Shown here: positions 33,061-41,467 of the stretch, piece by piece | Position numbering within the stretch: position 1 is the first letter of the stretch | Layout of the letters: every line of letters starts with the position of its first letter | Assembly: GCA_964392305.1 (NCBI GenBank) | Contig: CAYMPV010000025.1 | Span: forward strand, 1 to 64,000 | DNA: 64,000 nucleotides | Direction: 5' to 3' | Origin: JACKIC01 sp964392305 | GTDB taxonomy: Bacteria > Planctomycetota > UBA1135 > UBA2386 | Program-made: the position numbers and the translations under genes | The notes under the pieces: generated by a model | Databases searched by the model: none | The model's input: only the letters and a program-made list of their open reading frames with translations | Told to the model about the DNA's origin: nothing

Positions 33061-34086
33061 TCAGTGGCCCTCGAAGTCCCGGATCTCTTCCGTCTGCTCC
33101 TTGCGCGCGTCCATCCAGAAGACCCGAATCTTCGGCTCGAGGCCTGCCGCCTCTTCGGCGGTGATCAGCTTGGCCTGAACACACTCCGCTACGAGCGCGC
33201 GGTGCATCTCCTGGATCTTCGTGCGCTCCTGCTGTTCGCGGTCGCGCAGTGTTTGCAGTCCGTACCAATCGACGTTGATGCACGGCATCAGATCGAACGG
33301 CGCATCTCCGGGTCGCTTGCCCAGCAGCCGCCGCATCCAGCGGGTGCGCGAGTCGATCTGTTCCTCGCTCATCAGATCCATGCTGCTGCAGACGAGTCCG
33401 CTCGCGTGAGTGCGAGAGCCTCGATCCATGCCGTACCGCATGCAGGGTGGAAACCCATCGGGCGGATGGAGTCGAGAGCACGCTGTCACATGACCGAGAC
33501 CGTAGCGTTCTGCGGTCGCTGCTTCGCCCTGGTCCCAGACCCACATCACGACCCAGAGTTCTTCGCGCAGCAGTTCGAGCGCGAAGCCGGGTGCCTTGGC
33601 GTCGGCCAGTTCCTGACCGCAACGCAGATGCGCGTAGTTGCCGCGTCCGCAGTGACGGTAGGCCTCGAGCAGGACCGGCAGGTTGCGTCTCGCTTGCGGC
33701 AGCGCCAGCACGAGCGCCGAGTTCTGTGTGACGCCGGTGACGAACGGCAGCAGTTCTTCGCCCGGAACCTCGGCGTTCGCCTGGATCAACGCGTCGAGCA
33801 GGGCCAGGGCGACGAACGGGTGTGTCCTGCCCATGGTGCGCAGTTGCTGCCGGAGGTCCGCCACGCAGTCGACGAGGCGAAACTGGGCAGCCGTGTGTGC
33901 GGCCCAGGCGACGGTCAGCGGGTCGTCGCTCGCGAGCCGCGGTCGCACTTCATCGGCGATCCTGGCGGCAAGCGCGCGCAGTTGTCGTGCGGGAGTCTCC
34001 TGCTCTTGCGCCACCAGGAGAGGGTTGATGGCGACGGCGCTGATCGCGAGGAGGATCCCGGCCCCGAAGTGGCGTGTCGCCTGCAT
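33061..34086 (-). CDS. Exported helical protein of unknown function
   Basis: 341 residues from the ATG at 34086, which gives a signal peptide (about 1-27, cleavage near LVAQ). The first half is alpha-helical with HEAT-like spacing (LTVAWAAHTAAQFRLVDCVADL; HPFVALALLDALIQANA). The second half holds five or six cysteines (RCGQEL, ACSR, PPCMRY, VCSS, MPCINV) that could form disulfides. No catalytic motif recognised. It has a leaderless-type promoter candidate. Function unknown. Confidence 0.55.
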   Translation of the reverse strand: MQATRHFGAGILLAISAVAINPLLVAQEQETPARQLRALAARIADEVRPRLASDDPLTVAWAAHTAAQFRLVDCVADLRQQLRTMGRTHPFVALALLDALIQANAEVPGEELLPFVTGVTQNSALVLALPQARRNLPVLLEAYRHCGRGNYAHLRCGQELADAKAPGFALELLREELWVVMWVWDQGEAATAERYGLGHVTACSRLHPPDGFPPCMRYGMDRGSRTHASGLVCSSMDLMSEEQIDSRTRWMRRLLGKRPGDAPFDLMPCINVDWYGLQTLRDREQQERTKIQEMHRALVAECVQAKLITAEEAAGLEPKIRVFWMDARKEQTEEIRDFEGH

Positions 34087-34093
34087 GGCGACC

Positions 34094-34099
34094 AGCCTA
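34094..34099 (-). promoter_or_regulatory. Putative -10 hexamer TAGGCT, 7 nt before the start at 34086
   Basis: On the minus strand GA-TAGGCT is followed by 7 nt and the ATG; a leaderless transcript is predicted. Confidence 0.4.
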
Positions 34100-34129
34100 T
34101 CCGAGACGCGTTGCGGCGAACGCAGTGGC

Positions 34130-34438
34130 CTACTTGTCGGAGCGCGTCGCGAACCACTCGTGCACGCGCGGGGCCTTGATCGTGCCCTCACTGACGAGCA
34201 CGACCAGGGTGACCAGACCCAGGATCACGAACACGAACGTCTTCATGACCTTCGCGAACAGGCCATACAGGGTCAGGGCGATCACGATGCCCGCGGCGAT
34301 ACGGCCCGCCATGCGAACGGCCTCCCGGTCGACTTCCGTCTGATCCATGACCATCGGCACCAGCAGGACGGCGAGGATCGCCAGGAACAGCCTGATCTTC
34401 TTGCCGATCAGCCCGGGCTTCTTCTTCGTTTCCGACAT
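34130..34438 (-). CDS. Small membrane protein with about three TM segments
   Basis: 102 residues starting at the ATG at 34438 (MSETKKKPG, a lysine-rich cytoplasmic start). Hydrophobic segments lie at about 14-32, 45-62 and 66-84, and the tail ends in HEWFATRSDK. No family recognised. It follows the DUF6458-like gene by 40 bp on the same strand and is probably cotranscribed. The charge pattern suggests a cytoplasmic N-terminus and a short soluble C-terminus. Confidence 0.6.
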   Translation of the reverse strand: MSETKKKPGLIGKKIRLFLAILAVLLVPMVMDQTEVDREAVRMAGRIAAGIVIALTLYGLFAKVMKTFVFVILGLVTLVVLVSEGTIKAPRVHEWFATRSDK

Positions 34439-34478
34439 GGTTGGCGTCTCGCGATCTTGGGATCGGGCTGGTGCTCGC

Positions 34479-34841
34479 TCAGGGGTTGGGCGGCGTCCCC
34501 GGCGGGGTCGCCGGCGGAGTCGCCGGCGGGGTCGGCTGCGTGGGCGGCGCCGACTGCGGCGGGTACTGCTGCGGCGGGTACGGCTGCGGCTGATACGACT
34601 GCGGCGGATACGGGTGGCCGGCTGCAGGTGGCGGCGGTGCCTGAGGTGCGGCGGTCCGACGACCATCCCGATCGCGCAGCAGGAACGTCTGCATCACCCC
34701 GACGATGAACGCGAGGGCGCCGACGCACATCAGGATCAGGCCCACGATCGGTACGTCGAGAGCGTCCCAATCGCTGTCGATCGCATAACGGAGGATGGCG
34801 CCCAGCGTGACCAAGACCAGACCCGTGATCATCATGTTCAT
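34479..34841 (-). CDS. DUF6458-like two-TM membrane protein with Pro/Gln/Tyr-rich repetitive tail
   Basis: 120 residues from the ATG at 34841 (AAAGG 5 bp upstream; ATGs at 34835 and 34832 also fit). Residues 4-20 and 30-51 are two TM helices with the pattern TLGAILRYAI...VGLILMCVGALAFIVG, close to the DUF6458 hairpin known mainly from actinobacteria. The C-terminal 60 residues are low complexity: SYQPQPYPPQQYPPQ-type repeats, then TPPATPPATPPGTPP, encoded by imperfect DNA repeats. Tails of this kind tether proteins near the cell surface. Role unknown. Confidence 0.55.
   Translation of the reverse strand: MNMMITGLVLVTLGAILRYAIDSDWDALDVPIVGLILMCVGALAFIVGVMQTFLLRDRDGRRTAAPQAPPPPAAGHPYPPQSYQPQPYPPQQYPPQSAPPTQPTPPATPPATPPGTPPNP
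34486..34624. repeat. Imperfect G+C-rich tandem repeats encoding the Pro/Gln/Tyr tail
   Basis: Two repeat types: near-identical 12-bp GTCGCCGGCGGG-like units (about 34508-34532) and 9-15-bp TACTGCGGCGGG-like units upstream in the gene. Copy number is open to slippage; all units are multiples of three, so the frame is kept. Confidence 0.5.
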
Positions 34842-35008
34842 CGCGCCTTTGAATCGTTCGACGGAACGGCGACGCGGATCGCGACACCAGGACCGGGCCG
34901 GGATCTTGGCACAGCGGTGCCGAGAAGGCCATCGGAACATCACCTGCCGCCGCTGCGGCTGCTGTCAGGTCGGTCGCACCCTCGGCCGGCACCCGCCGGG
35001 TCGGTCGA

Positions 35009-36580
35009 TCACAGCGACACCGACTGCTCCGCCCAGAACTGGAACTCGCGGTGTTTGTGTTCTTCGGCCTTGGCGAGCACATCGCCGCTGGCCACCGCGA
35101 TCACGTGATCGAACACACGCTGGCCGACCTGTTCGATCGTCTCGGTGCCGTCGACGATCGTGCCGGCGGACAGATCCAGGTCGCGCGACAGCCGTTCGAA
35201 CACCGCGGTGTTCGACGCCAGCTTGACCACGGGCGCGATCGCGTTGCCGATGGTCGTGCCGCGACCGGTGGTGAACACGACCACCTGCGCGCCCGCGCCG
35301 ATCAGCCCGGGCGTCGACTCCTGGTCGTAACCGGGGCCCTGCATCAGGTGCAGACCGCGGCCCGCCGGCGGCTGCGCGTAGGGCGTGCAGCCTTCGACGC
35401 GGGTGCTGCCGGCCTTGGCCATCGCGCCCAGCGACTTGATCGTGATGTTGAGCAGGCCGCCCTTGATGTTGCCCGGGCTCGGGTTGTCGTCGAGTCTGGT
35501 GCCGAACTTGGCCGCGTAGTCCTTGTACCAGTCGACGTAGGCGAACACCTCGCGTGCGGTGTCGAGGTCCTTGGCGCGCGCCGCGAACAGGTGCTCACCG
35601 CCGCAGAACTCGGGCACCTCGGTGATCAGCACCGTGCCGCCGTTCTTCACCAGCAGGTCGGCGGCGTGGCCGAGCGCGGGGTTGGCGGAGATGCCCGAGA
35701 AACCGTCGCTGCCGCCGCACTTGACGCCCAGCGAAAGGTGTTCGACCGACACCGCGCTGCGCGTCGCCCGGTTGGCGATCGGCAGCATCTCGCCGATGAT
35801 CTGCAGCCCACGCTCGATCGCCGCCTGCGTGCCGCCGACATCCTGGATGCCGAGCCACTCGATCGGTTTGTCGGTGGTCAGACCGCCGCGCTTCTTCAGG
35901 TACTTGTCGACCAACGACAGGTTGGTCTTCTCGCAGCCCAGGTCCATGAACAACACCGCGCCGACGTTGGCGTGGTCGGCGTAGTTGGCGAGCGTGCGCA
36001 GCATCACCTCGAGGTTGCTGCCGTCCGAGCAGCCGCAGCCCTTGTTGTGCGGCAGAGCGACGACGCCGTCGACGTTGGGGAACAGGTCGCGTTTGTAGAG
36101 CGTGTACTCGGCGATCGTCGCGATCTGTTGCGCCTCGTGGCTCGAGCACATGCTGGTCGGCACGATCAGCACGAAGTTGCGCGTGCCGACGCGGCCGTTG
36201 TCGCGCACGAAGCCGGCGAACGTGCGACGCTGTGCGGGCGGCAGCACGGCGGTGGGCGGGTTGTGCAAAGCCGGCGGCAAGTCGCGCACGACGACCGTCT
36301 CGTCGGCCATGTTGTCGTGGCTGATCGGGTCGCCTGTCGCGATGCCCTTCGAACGACCGATCGGCTGTGAATACTGCAGCACCCACTCACCCGCGGGGAT
36401 CGCTCGCACCGCGAACCGGTGACCGGGCGTGACCGTGCCGGTGATCCGCACGCGTTCACCAGTGGGTAGTTCGACGACGTCGCCGCCGTGCAGTTCGTTC
36501 TTGACGACCGCGACGTTGTCGGCGGCGGCGACCTGGACGGCGCACGATGCCAGTGGACGCAGAGTGGGGGGCGAGGACAT
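35009..36580 (-). CDS. UxaA-family sugar-acid dehydratase (altronate / galactarate / fuconate type)
   Basis: 523 residues; the ATG at 36580 is preferred over 36589 because TAGCAT lies 7 nt before it. An N-terminal SAF-like domain (about 15-100, with VTPGHRFAVRAI and a later H-D-N) precedes the UxaA C-terminal domain, with ALPHNKGCGCSDGSN near 175-189 and VKCGGSDGFSGISANPALG near 290-308, whose cysteines bind iron. The family dehydrates D-altronate, galactarate and, in the Campylobacter fucose locus, probably L-fuconate, giving 2-keto-3-deoxy acids. Nothing adjacent names the substrate; the 16.7-23.5 kb and 60-64 kb clusters favour a deoxysugar acid. Confidence 0.88.
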   Translation of the reverse strand: MSSPPTLRPLASCAVQVAAADNVAVVKNELHGGDVVELPTGERVRITGTVTPGHRFAVRAIPAGEWVLQYSQPIGRSKGIATGDPISHDNMADETVVVRDLPPALHNPPTAVLPPAQRRTFAGFVRDNGRVGTRNFVLIVPTSMCSSHEAQQIATIAEYTLYKRDLFPNVDGVVALPHNKGCGCSDGSNLEVMLRTLANYADHANVGAVLFMDLGCEKTNLSLVDKYLKKRGGLTTDKPIEWLGIQDVGGTQAAIERGLQIIGEMLPIANRATRSAVSVEHLSLGVKCGGSDGFSGISANPALGHAADLLVKNGGTVLITEVPEFCGGEHLFAARAKDLDTAREVFAYVDWYKDYAAKFGTRLDDNPSPGNIKGGLLNITIKSLGAMAKAGSTRVEGCTPYAQPPAGRGLHLMQGPGYDQESTPGLIGAGAQVVVFTTGRGTTIGNAIAPVVKLASNTAVFERLSRDLDLSAGTIVDGTETIEQVGQRVFDHVIAVASGDVLAKAEEHKHREFQFWAEQSVSL

Positions 36581-36587
36581 CGGCGGC

Positions 36588-36593
36588 ATGCTA
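36588..36593 (-). promoter_or_regulatory. Putative -10 hexamer TAGCAT, 7 nt before the dehydratase start
   Basis: AG-TAGCAT then 7 nt then ATG. It supports the downstream of the two candidate starts and predicts a leaderless mRNA. Confidence 0.4.
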
Positions 36594-36690
36594 CTGCGCG
36601 CGCCGGTCGGCGCCGAGGATCGCGCGCAGCAGTTCGAACGCGTGGTCGCACCGCCGCACGCCGCTTGGCGAGCGGCGGCGGTGCGGGCGA

Positions 36691-38829
36691 TCAGTTGCCG
36701 ATCATCATCGCCGCGGCGTCGGAGAACGACGCGCCGAGCCCGTTCAGGCCCGGATCGAGCGGCAGCGCCTGCTGGTAGAACAGCTGGCCGAGATAGGCCG
36801 GGTCCGCCGGGATGGTCAGGGACCAGATCGCGCTGTTGCCGATGCCGCCGAGGAACAGCGTCGCGTCGAGACTGACGCGTCCGTAGCAACCGGGTGCGCC
36901 CAGCGGCGTGGCGTCGAGGGGCAGCGGCCCGAACGACGAGGTCGTCTTGCTGAAGCCGAGCAGCACGAACGCGGCCGAAGTCGGCAGCGCGTCGATCGTC
37001 ACCAGCATCGTCGAGCCGATGCGCGGCGGCGCGTTGGGCGCCAGGCTGCTGATGCCCATCGAGCCCGGGCAGCCCGAGCCGAAGAACCCGTAGCCGGCGG
37101 TCGCGGCCGCGCCGAGCGTGTCGTAGTGCAGCGTGCCGCTCCACGAACGCGACGCCGTCAGCGCCGTGTTGAAGACGCCCGACTTGGCACCGCCGGCGGC
37201 GATCTGCAGGTCCGTGTTGCCGGTGTTGATGGCGCCGACGCGGTAGGCGATGCCCGCGCCGATCATGTAGACGGCCACGCCGTAGGTGCCCTGCGCGAGG
37301 TAGATCGGACGGTCGAGCGACATCGTGATCGGTGCCGGCGAACCGGAGTTGCCGCCGGCATAGAGCCCGGTGCCCGTCGCCGCCAGGCGCCACGCCGCGG
37401 CGTTGCTGTGCGTCGCCGGTGAGGTCGTGCAGCAGCCGAGATCGGTGACGTAGACCTGGCACTGCAGCGGTGTGCCGATCGGCACGGTGCCGTCGGTGTA
37501 GGGGCAGTTGGTCAGTGCGCACACGGTGATGCCCGTTGGGTTGAGCACCGTGACGTCGAACAGGTTGCCGGAGCCCGAGCCGAAGAAGCCGGAGCCGGCG
37601 GTCAACTGGGTGGTCAGCGAGTTCGGCGCCAGCGAGACACCGATGGTCTTGGCGTTGGTCGGGCCACAGGCGCGGCTCGCGGTGAGCGTCACCTGATAGG
37701 CGGCACATGCCGCGGGGGCCACCCAGGCAGGGTTCTGCTGGGTCGAGTCGACGACGCTGTCGCCGTCGAAGTCCCACGCCCAGGCGGTCGGCGTCGGCGT
37801 CGAAGTGTCGGTGAACGTGACGAGGTTGCCTGGCTGCACCACGTAGGTGAAGTCCGCGGCGACCTGGTCGGTGACGACGAAGTTCGTCTTGGTGGTCGAG
37901 GCCAGGCCGTGCAGCCCATCGAGCACGGTCAGCGTCACGTCGTAGCTGCCGCACGTGCCGTAGTTGAACGTGGGGTTCTGCAGCGTCGAGTCGATCACGC
38001 TGTCACCGTCGAAGTCCCATTGGTAGAGCACGACGCCGTTGGGGTCGTCGGTGATGGTGCGATCGGCGAACTGCACGGCGAGCGGCGTCGCGCCGGTCGT
38101 CGAGCTGGTCGCCACGAAGTTCGGCCACAGGCCCGTCGCCGGTTCGTAGACGAGTTCGAACACCGGGCAGTAGTTGAAGGTCGGCGAGAAGTTCGCATTG
38201 CCGGTCGGCGAGGTCGGTGCACCGGTGCCCGAGATCCAGACGCGGCTCGACAGCGGCGCCGGCGATCCGGTCGGGCCGACGTGGTCGACGGCGCCCGGTG
38301 CGGCGCCGGTCCACCCGGCGTTGACGACGAACTCGATCAGCAGGTCGCCGCCGAGCGTCGGGTTGTAGACGAACGGCGTGGTCAGCGTGATGTCGACGTT
38401 GTTGGGCAGCGGCGCGGTGCCGCCCGTGAACGCGAGCATGGTGACCGGACCGTTGTAGACGTTGGCCAGGTCGGGGCCGTGGTTGTTGGCGAACGTGTTG
38501 GTGATCGACAGGTGATCGAACAGGCACGTCGACATGTCGATCACGACGCTCGGGTAGGTGCCGCCGCTCGAACTGTTGGCGATCGCGTCGGGGCGGTAGC
38601 GCAGGCCCGTGATGCGGATCGGTCCGCTCATGCCGGGGCCCGTGAACAACGAACTGTCGTGGCAGAACTGCACGCGGCCGCCGTTCGCGCCGACGTTCCA
38701 GGGCAGCACGAAGTTGGAGTTGCCTTCAGCAGTCGCGTAGCCCGAGTCGGGCATCGTCGCGGCGAACTGGGCGAGGCAGGCGCTGGCCGAGGTCAGTACG
38801 CAGCTCAGGCGCAGAAGTGGGTGGGTCAT
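36691..38829 (-). CDS. Secreted two-PKD-domain protein with planctomycetal C-terminal module (paralogue of 24797-26836)
   Basis: 712 residues with a signal peptide ending at CLAQ (about 21). Order: N-terminal beta domain (about 25-230), PKD 1 (about 235-320; LYQWDFDGDSVIDST), PKD 2 (about 320-410; WAWDFDGDSVVDST), a middle beta domain, and the C-terminal module from about 579 (FFGSGCPG, NAPPRIGSTM, FGPLPLDATPLGAPGC, LFYQQALPLDP). The paralogue at 24797 shows the same order with moderate similarity. The acidic DFDGDG loops suggest Ca binding. Presumed extracellular or cell-surface; role unknown. About 42 nt of leader. Confidence 0.75.
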   Translation of the reverse strand: MTHPLLRLSCVLTSASACLAQFAATMPDSGYATAEGNSNFVLPWNVGANGGRVQFCHDSSLFTGPGMSGPIRITGLRYRPDAIANSSSGGTYPSVVIDMSTCLFDHLSITNTFANNHGPDLANVYNGPVTMLAFTGGTAPLPNNVDITLTTPFVYNPTLGGDLLIEFVVNAGWTGAAPGAVDHVGPTGSPAPLSSRVWISGTGAPTSPTGNANFSPTFNYCPVFELVYEPATGLWPNFVATSSTTGATPLAVQFADRTITDDPNGVVLYQWDFDGDSVIDSTLQNPTFNYGTCGSYDVTLTVLDGLHGLASTTKTNFVVTDQVAADFTYVVQPGNLVTFTDTSTPTPTAWAWDFDGDSVVDSTQQNPAWVAPAACAAYQVTLTASRACGPTNAKTIGVSLAPNSLTTQLTAGSGFFGSGSGNLFDVTVLNPTGITVCALTNCPYTDGTVPIGTPLQCQVYVTDLGCCTTSPATHSNAAAWRLAATGTGLYAGGNSGSPAPITMSLDRPIYLAQGTYGVAVYMIGAGIAYRVGAINTGNTDLQIAAGGAKSGVFNTALTASRSWSGTLHYDTLGAAATAGYGFFGSGCPGSMGISSLAPNAPPRIGSTMLVTIDALPTSAAFVLLGFSKTTSSFGPLPLDATPLGAPGCYGRVSLDATLFLGGIGNSAIWSLTIPADPAYLGQLFYQQALPLDPGLNGLGASFSDAAAMMIGN

Positions 38830-38871
38830 CGTGGGGTCTCTCAGCAGGTGTGAGGGGTGGGGTGAGGCGCC

Positions 38872-38877
38872 ACGGTA
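38872..38877 (-). promoter_or_regulatory. Putative -10 hexamer TACCGT for the PKD gene at 38829
   Basis: GC-TACCGT on the minus strand lies 42 nt before the ATG in the 138-bp spacer after the next minus-strand gene. Confidence 0.3.
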
Positions 38878-38967
38878 GCGAGCCCACGATGGGCGGGTGT
38901 CGCGACGAGGTAACCAATGCGTCCCGCTGAACGGAGTCCGGCAGCATGACCAGGGCGACGGCGCGGG

Positions 38968-40416
38968 TCAGCGCGCCGGCACGAGCACGGTGTCGAGGAT
39001 CGGCGACTCGCCGGTGAGCAAGCTGGCGACGAAGGTGATGCGGAACTGCAGATACCGCATGCCGTCGGCGACGTCGGGTGAGGCCGACCAGGCGGTGGAG
39101 CCAAAGCCGTTCGCCGTGTTCGCACCACGGAACTCGAGGTTGTAGCTCGAACCTGCCGGCGTCGACGCGGCGACGATCGCGGGGTCGTAGTCGGGGTTGG
39201 TGTTCAGCGAGTCCAGCCACGGCGACAGCGCGAACGTCTGCACGCGGGCGAAGTCGAGTTCGAGTTCGTACATCGCATTGTCGGCGGTGCCGGTGGTGAT
39301 CTGGGCCGGATTCGGGATCGGCATCGGCTGGACCACGGAGCCGCTGGCCCAGACGCGCGCGCCGGGCAGCGGGGAACTCTGCACCATCAGGCGCACCGCC
39401 GCGCCGGTCGCGCTGCTGTTCTGGGGCGCGTCGGCGACGAGGAACTCGAGCAGCAGGCTCGAGGTGCCGTCGTAGGCGAACGGCGCGATCGGCGGGTAGG
39501 GCAGGTAACCGCTGGCGGTCAGGTGCACCGGATCGATCACGTAGTTGCCCTGATAGCCGGTGACTGGCGGCGCGCCGAGCCGGTAGTTGTTGGCGAAGGT
39601 CGGGTTCAACCCCGAATTCGGCGCCACCGGCAGGGCCGAGAACAGGTCGACGGTGTAGTCGGGCACGACGTCGGTGTGGCCGATGCGCATATCGAGGTTG
39701 AGGATCTGGCCCGGCAGCACCGGGCCATAGGGGTGCCAGCGCACCGCGGTCAGCAGTTCGGGCTCGCCGATCGCGCCGACGTCCTGCGTCCGGAACACCA
39801 TCTGCGTGCGGCTGCCCGTCGGATGCAGCGGGTTGGCGATGCCGTAGGGGAACGGAATCCCCTGCGGATCGATCGTCTGGTGCGTGCGCCGCAACACCGC
39901 GCCGCCGCGGATGTGGCCGGTGACGTCGGCGCGGAAGGTGCCGACGAAGCCCTCGGCGATCGGGTCGTCGAACGACGAGCCGAGCGGAAAGCCGTTGGCG
40001 AAGAACGTGGTGCTGGCGCCGTTCAGGGTGCGGAAGAAGCCGTTGGGCGCCTGGGTGTCGAGCAGCAGCGGTTGGGCGAAGATCGACATGCCGAGCATGC
40101 CGGGCACGGTGGGGATCGCGATCGTCTGGAACACCGGACCGCTGCTCGCTGGGGCGACCAGCAGCGTGGTCAGTACCGGGGTCAAGCCCAGGTACAGGCG
40201 TTCGCCGAACAGGTCCACCGGACCACCTGACAGGTCGGCGAGCACCGCGAACGGATGGCCCACGGCGCCGCTGATCGCCCAAGTGATCTGCGAGCCGGTG
40301 GCCCCCGGGATGCTGGTGGGCGGCATCGTGAACAGTGGGTTCTGCGCGCGGCTGGCGCCGATGGTCAGCAGCGCCGCTGACAGGAGAGCGACACAGGACG
40401 GGCAGGTTGGTTTCAT
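38968..40416 (-). CDS. Secreted beta-rich protein with the planctomycetal repeat module at its N-terminus
   Basis: 482 residues; the ATG at 40416 gives a signal peptide (MKPTCPSCVALLSAALL, cleavage near SRAQ). Residues 30-135 look like a permuted copy of the C-terminal module of the two PKD proteins: FAVLADLSGGPVDLFG, then IPTVPGMLGMSIFAQPLLLD and an NGFFRTLNGAS end. The rest is beta-rich, ending LQFRITFVASLLTGESPILDT, a form often seen at the end of planctomycetal secreted proteins. No catalytic motif. Function unknown. Confidence 0.6.
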   Translation of the reverse strand: MKPTCPSCVALLSAALLTIGASRAQNPLFTMPPTSIPGATGSQITWAISGAVGHPFAVLADLSGGPVDLFGERLYLGLTPVLTTLLVAPASSGPVFQTIAIPTVPGMLGMSIFAQPLLLDTQAPNGFFRTLNGASTTFFANGFPLGSSFDDPIAEGFVGTFRADVTGHIRGGAVLRRTHQTIDPQGIPFPYGIANPLHPTGSRTQMVFRTQDVGAIGEPELLTAVRWHPYGPVLPGQILNLDMRIGHTDVVPDYTVDLFSALPVAPNSGLNPTFANNYRLGAPPVTGYQGNYVIDPVHLTASGYLPYPPIAPFAYDGTSSLLLEFLVADAPQNSSATGAAVRLMVQSSPLPGARVWASGSVVQPMPIPNPAQITTGTADNAMYELELDFARVQTFALSPWLDSLNTNPDYDPAIVAASTPAGSSYNLEFRGANTANGFGSTAWSASPDVADGMRYLQFRITFVASLLTGESPILDTVLVPAR

Positions 40417-40424
40417 GGCGGGCA

Positions 40425-40430
40425 GAGTTA
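40425..40430 (-). promoter_or_regulatory. Putative -10 hexamer TAACTC, 8 nt before the start at 40416
   Basis: GC-TAACTC (followed by T) then 8 nt then ATG. The last base departs from TAnnnT, so this is the weakest of the leaderless-type set. Confidence 0.3.
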
Positions 40431-40496
40431 GCAAGGTCGCAGGGTCGAGTAACGGCATCGAAATGGGGCCGCAGTTTCGGGCAGACTGGGACAGCC

Positions 40497-41276
40497 ATGA
40501 GCGACTACCGACCGGCGCCACTCGACGAGAACATCGCGGATCTGGATCAGTTGCGAAAACGCGTGCACGAACGCGTCAGGGCCGCGTGTCGGCAGGCCGG
40601 TCCGTTCGACCTGTTCACCGATCCGCCGTTCGCGTCGCTGCCGGCGATGATGTTCGTGTTGCGCTGCGACCTTGCGGTGATGCTGCTCTGGGCCGCGGCG
40701 CTGCTCGCGCTGCTGTTCTCGCCGCTGATCGCGTTGGTGCTCGCCGCGCTCGGCGTCGTCGCGTTCGTGCTGCGCTGGGTCGTGCACTTCTGGCGCGTCG
40801 CACCGGTGCGGCGTCGATTGGCCGAGTGCAGGGTGCTGCCGGCGGTGGTCGTGCAGGCCTACGACGGGGGCTGGCTGCCGCCGGACGAAGATCCGGGCAA
40901 GCCGCTCTTCACCGGGGTCGTGGTGTTCAGCTTCGACGAATCGACGACGATCGCGCGCCTGCGCAGCCTGGGCAAGCAGTGCTTCGCGGCCAAGACCGGT
41001 CCCGACGACGGGCCGATGGCGGCGCTCAAGCGTCTGCTGCTGACCGGCGACCACGAGTTCGTGCACGACACGTTCCGCCTGCCGGCAGCCGTCGCCGGCA
41101 ACGACGTCACCTACGCGACGCCGATCATGTTCCATCGCGACAACGACCTCGCCGAAGGTCACCTGAGCACCGCCGCGCAGCTGATCCTCGCGCATCCGCG
41201 CGTCCCGCAGCATGTGTGTCCGGTGCCGTTGGCGTTCTGGGACTCGCAGCGCAGCCGCGGGTTGTTGAACGACTAG
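40497..41276 (+). CDS. Membrane protein of unknown function
   Basis: 259 residues from the ATG at 40497. A soluble N-terminal helix (about 1-45) is followed by two close TM segments (about 60-78 and 80-98) and a soluble alpha/beta C-terminal domain (about 100-259) with VVVFSFDESTT and PIMFHRDNDLAEGH. No family recognised. It is divergent from the gene at 40416. The TAG stop is formed by the first bases of the palindromic element at 41274-41454; removing the element down to one TA would restore TAA at the same codon, so the protein length is unchanged. Confidence 0.65.
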   Translation: MSDYRPAPLDENIADLDQLRKRVHERVRAACRQAGPFDLFTDPPFASLPAMMFVLRCDLAVMLLWAAALLALLFSPLIALVLAALGVVAFVLRWVVHFWRVAPVRRRLAECRVLPAVVVQAYDGGWLPPDEDPGKPLFTGVVVFSFDESTTIARLRSLGKQCFAAKTGPDDGPMAALKRLLLTGDHEFVHDTFRLPAAVAGNDVTYATPIMFHRDNDLAEGHLSTAAQLILAHPRVPQHVCPVPLAFWDSQRSRGLLND

Positions 41277-41454
41277 CCCGGACTACTCATGAGAGAATGG
41301 CTGCGAACCCGCCCTGCCCCTCGCTGCCTGCGTTGCGCGGCAGAACCTGTCCTCAGCGTGGCAGACACCACGCTTGTGGGAGAACCTGCCACGCGCCTTG
41401 GCACCGAGCGGCATTGCGGGCTCTCGCACCTTCCCTCATGAATAGTCCGGGCTA
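41274..41454. mobile_element. 181-bp palindromic element with 20-bp terminal inverted repeats (MITE-like or structured RNA)
   Basis: The ends are inverted repeats of 20 bp with one mismatch (41274-41293 and 41435-41454, beginning TAGCCCGGACTA). The interior also pairs: TGCGA, CCCGC, TGCC, CTCG, TGCC and GCGCG-GGCAG blocks on the left each meet their complement on the right in order. It closes in a perfect 7-bp hairpin (AGCGTGG, CAGACA loop, CCACGCT at 41355-41374) exactly at the centre. Both ends carry TA. Excision to one TA would turn the upstream stop TAG into TAA and leave 12 bp between the convergent genes. No ORF or transposase; only one copy in the window. Confidence 0.6.
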
Positions 41455-41467
41455 ACGCGCCTGCCAG

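Noticed and set aside
41274..41454. Reading the palindromic element simply as an intrinsic terminator
   Set aside because: It is far longer than a terminator, pairs along its whole length and fits insertion at a TA in a stop codon; a secondary terminator role is still possible.
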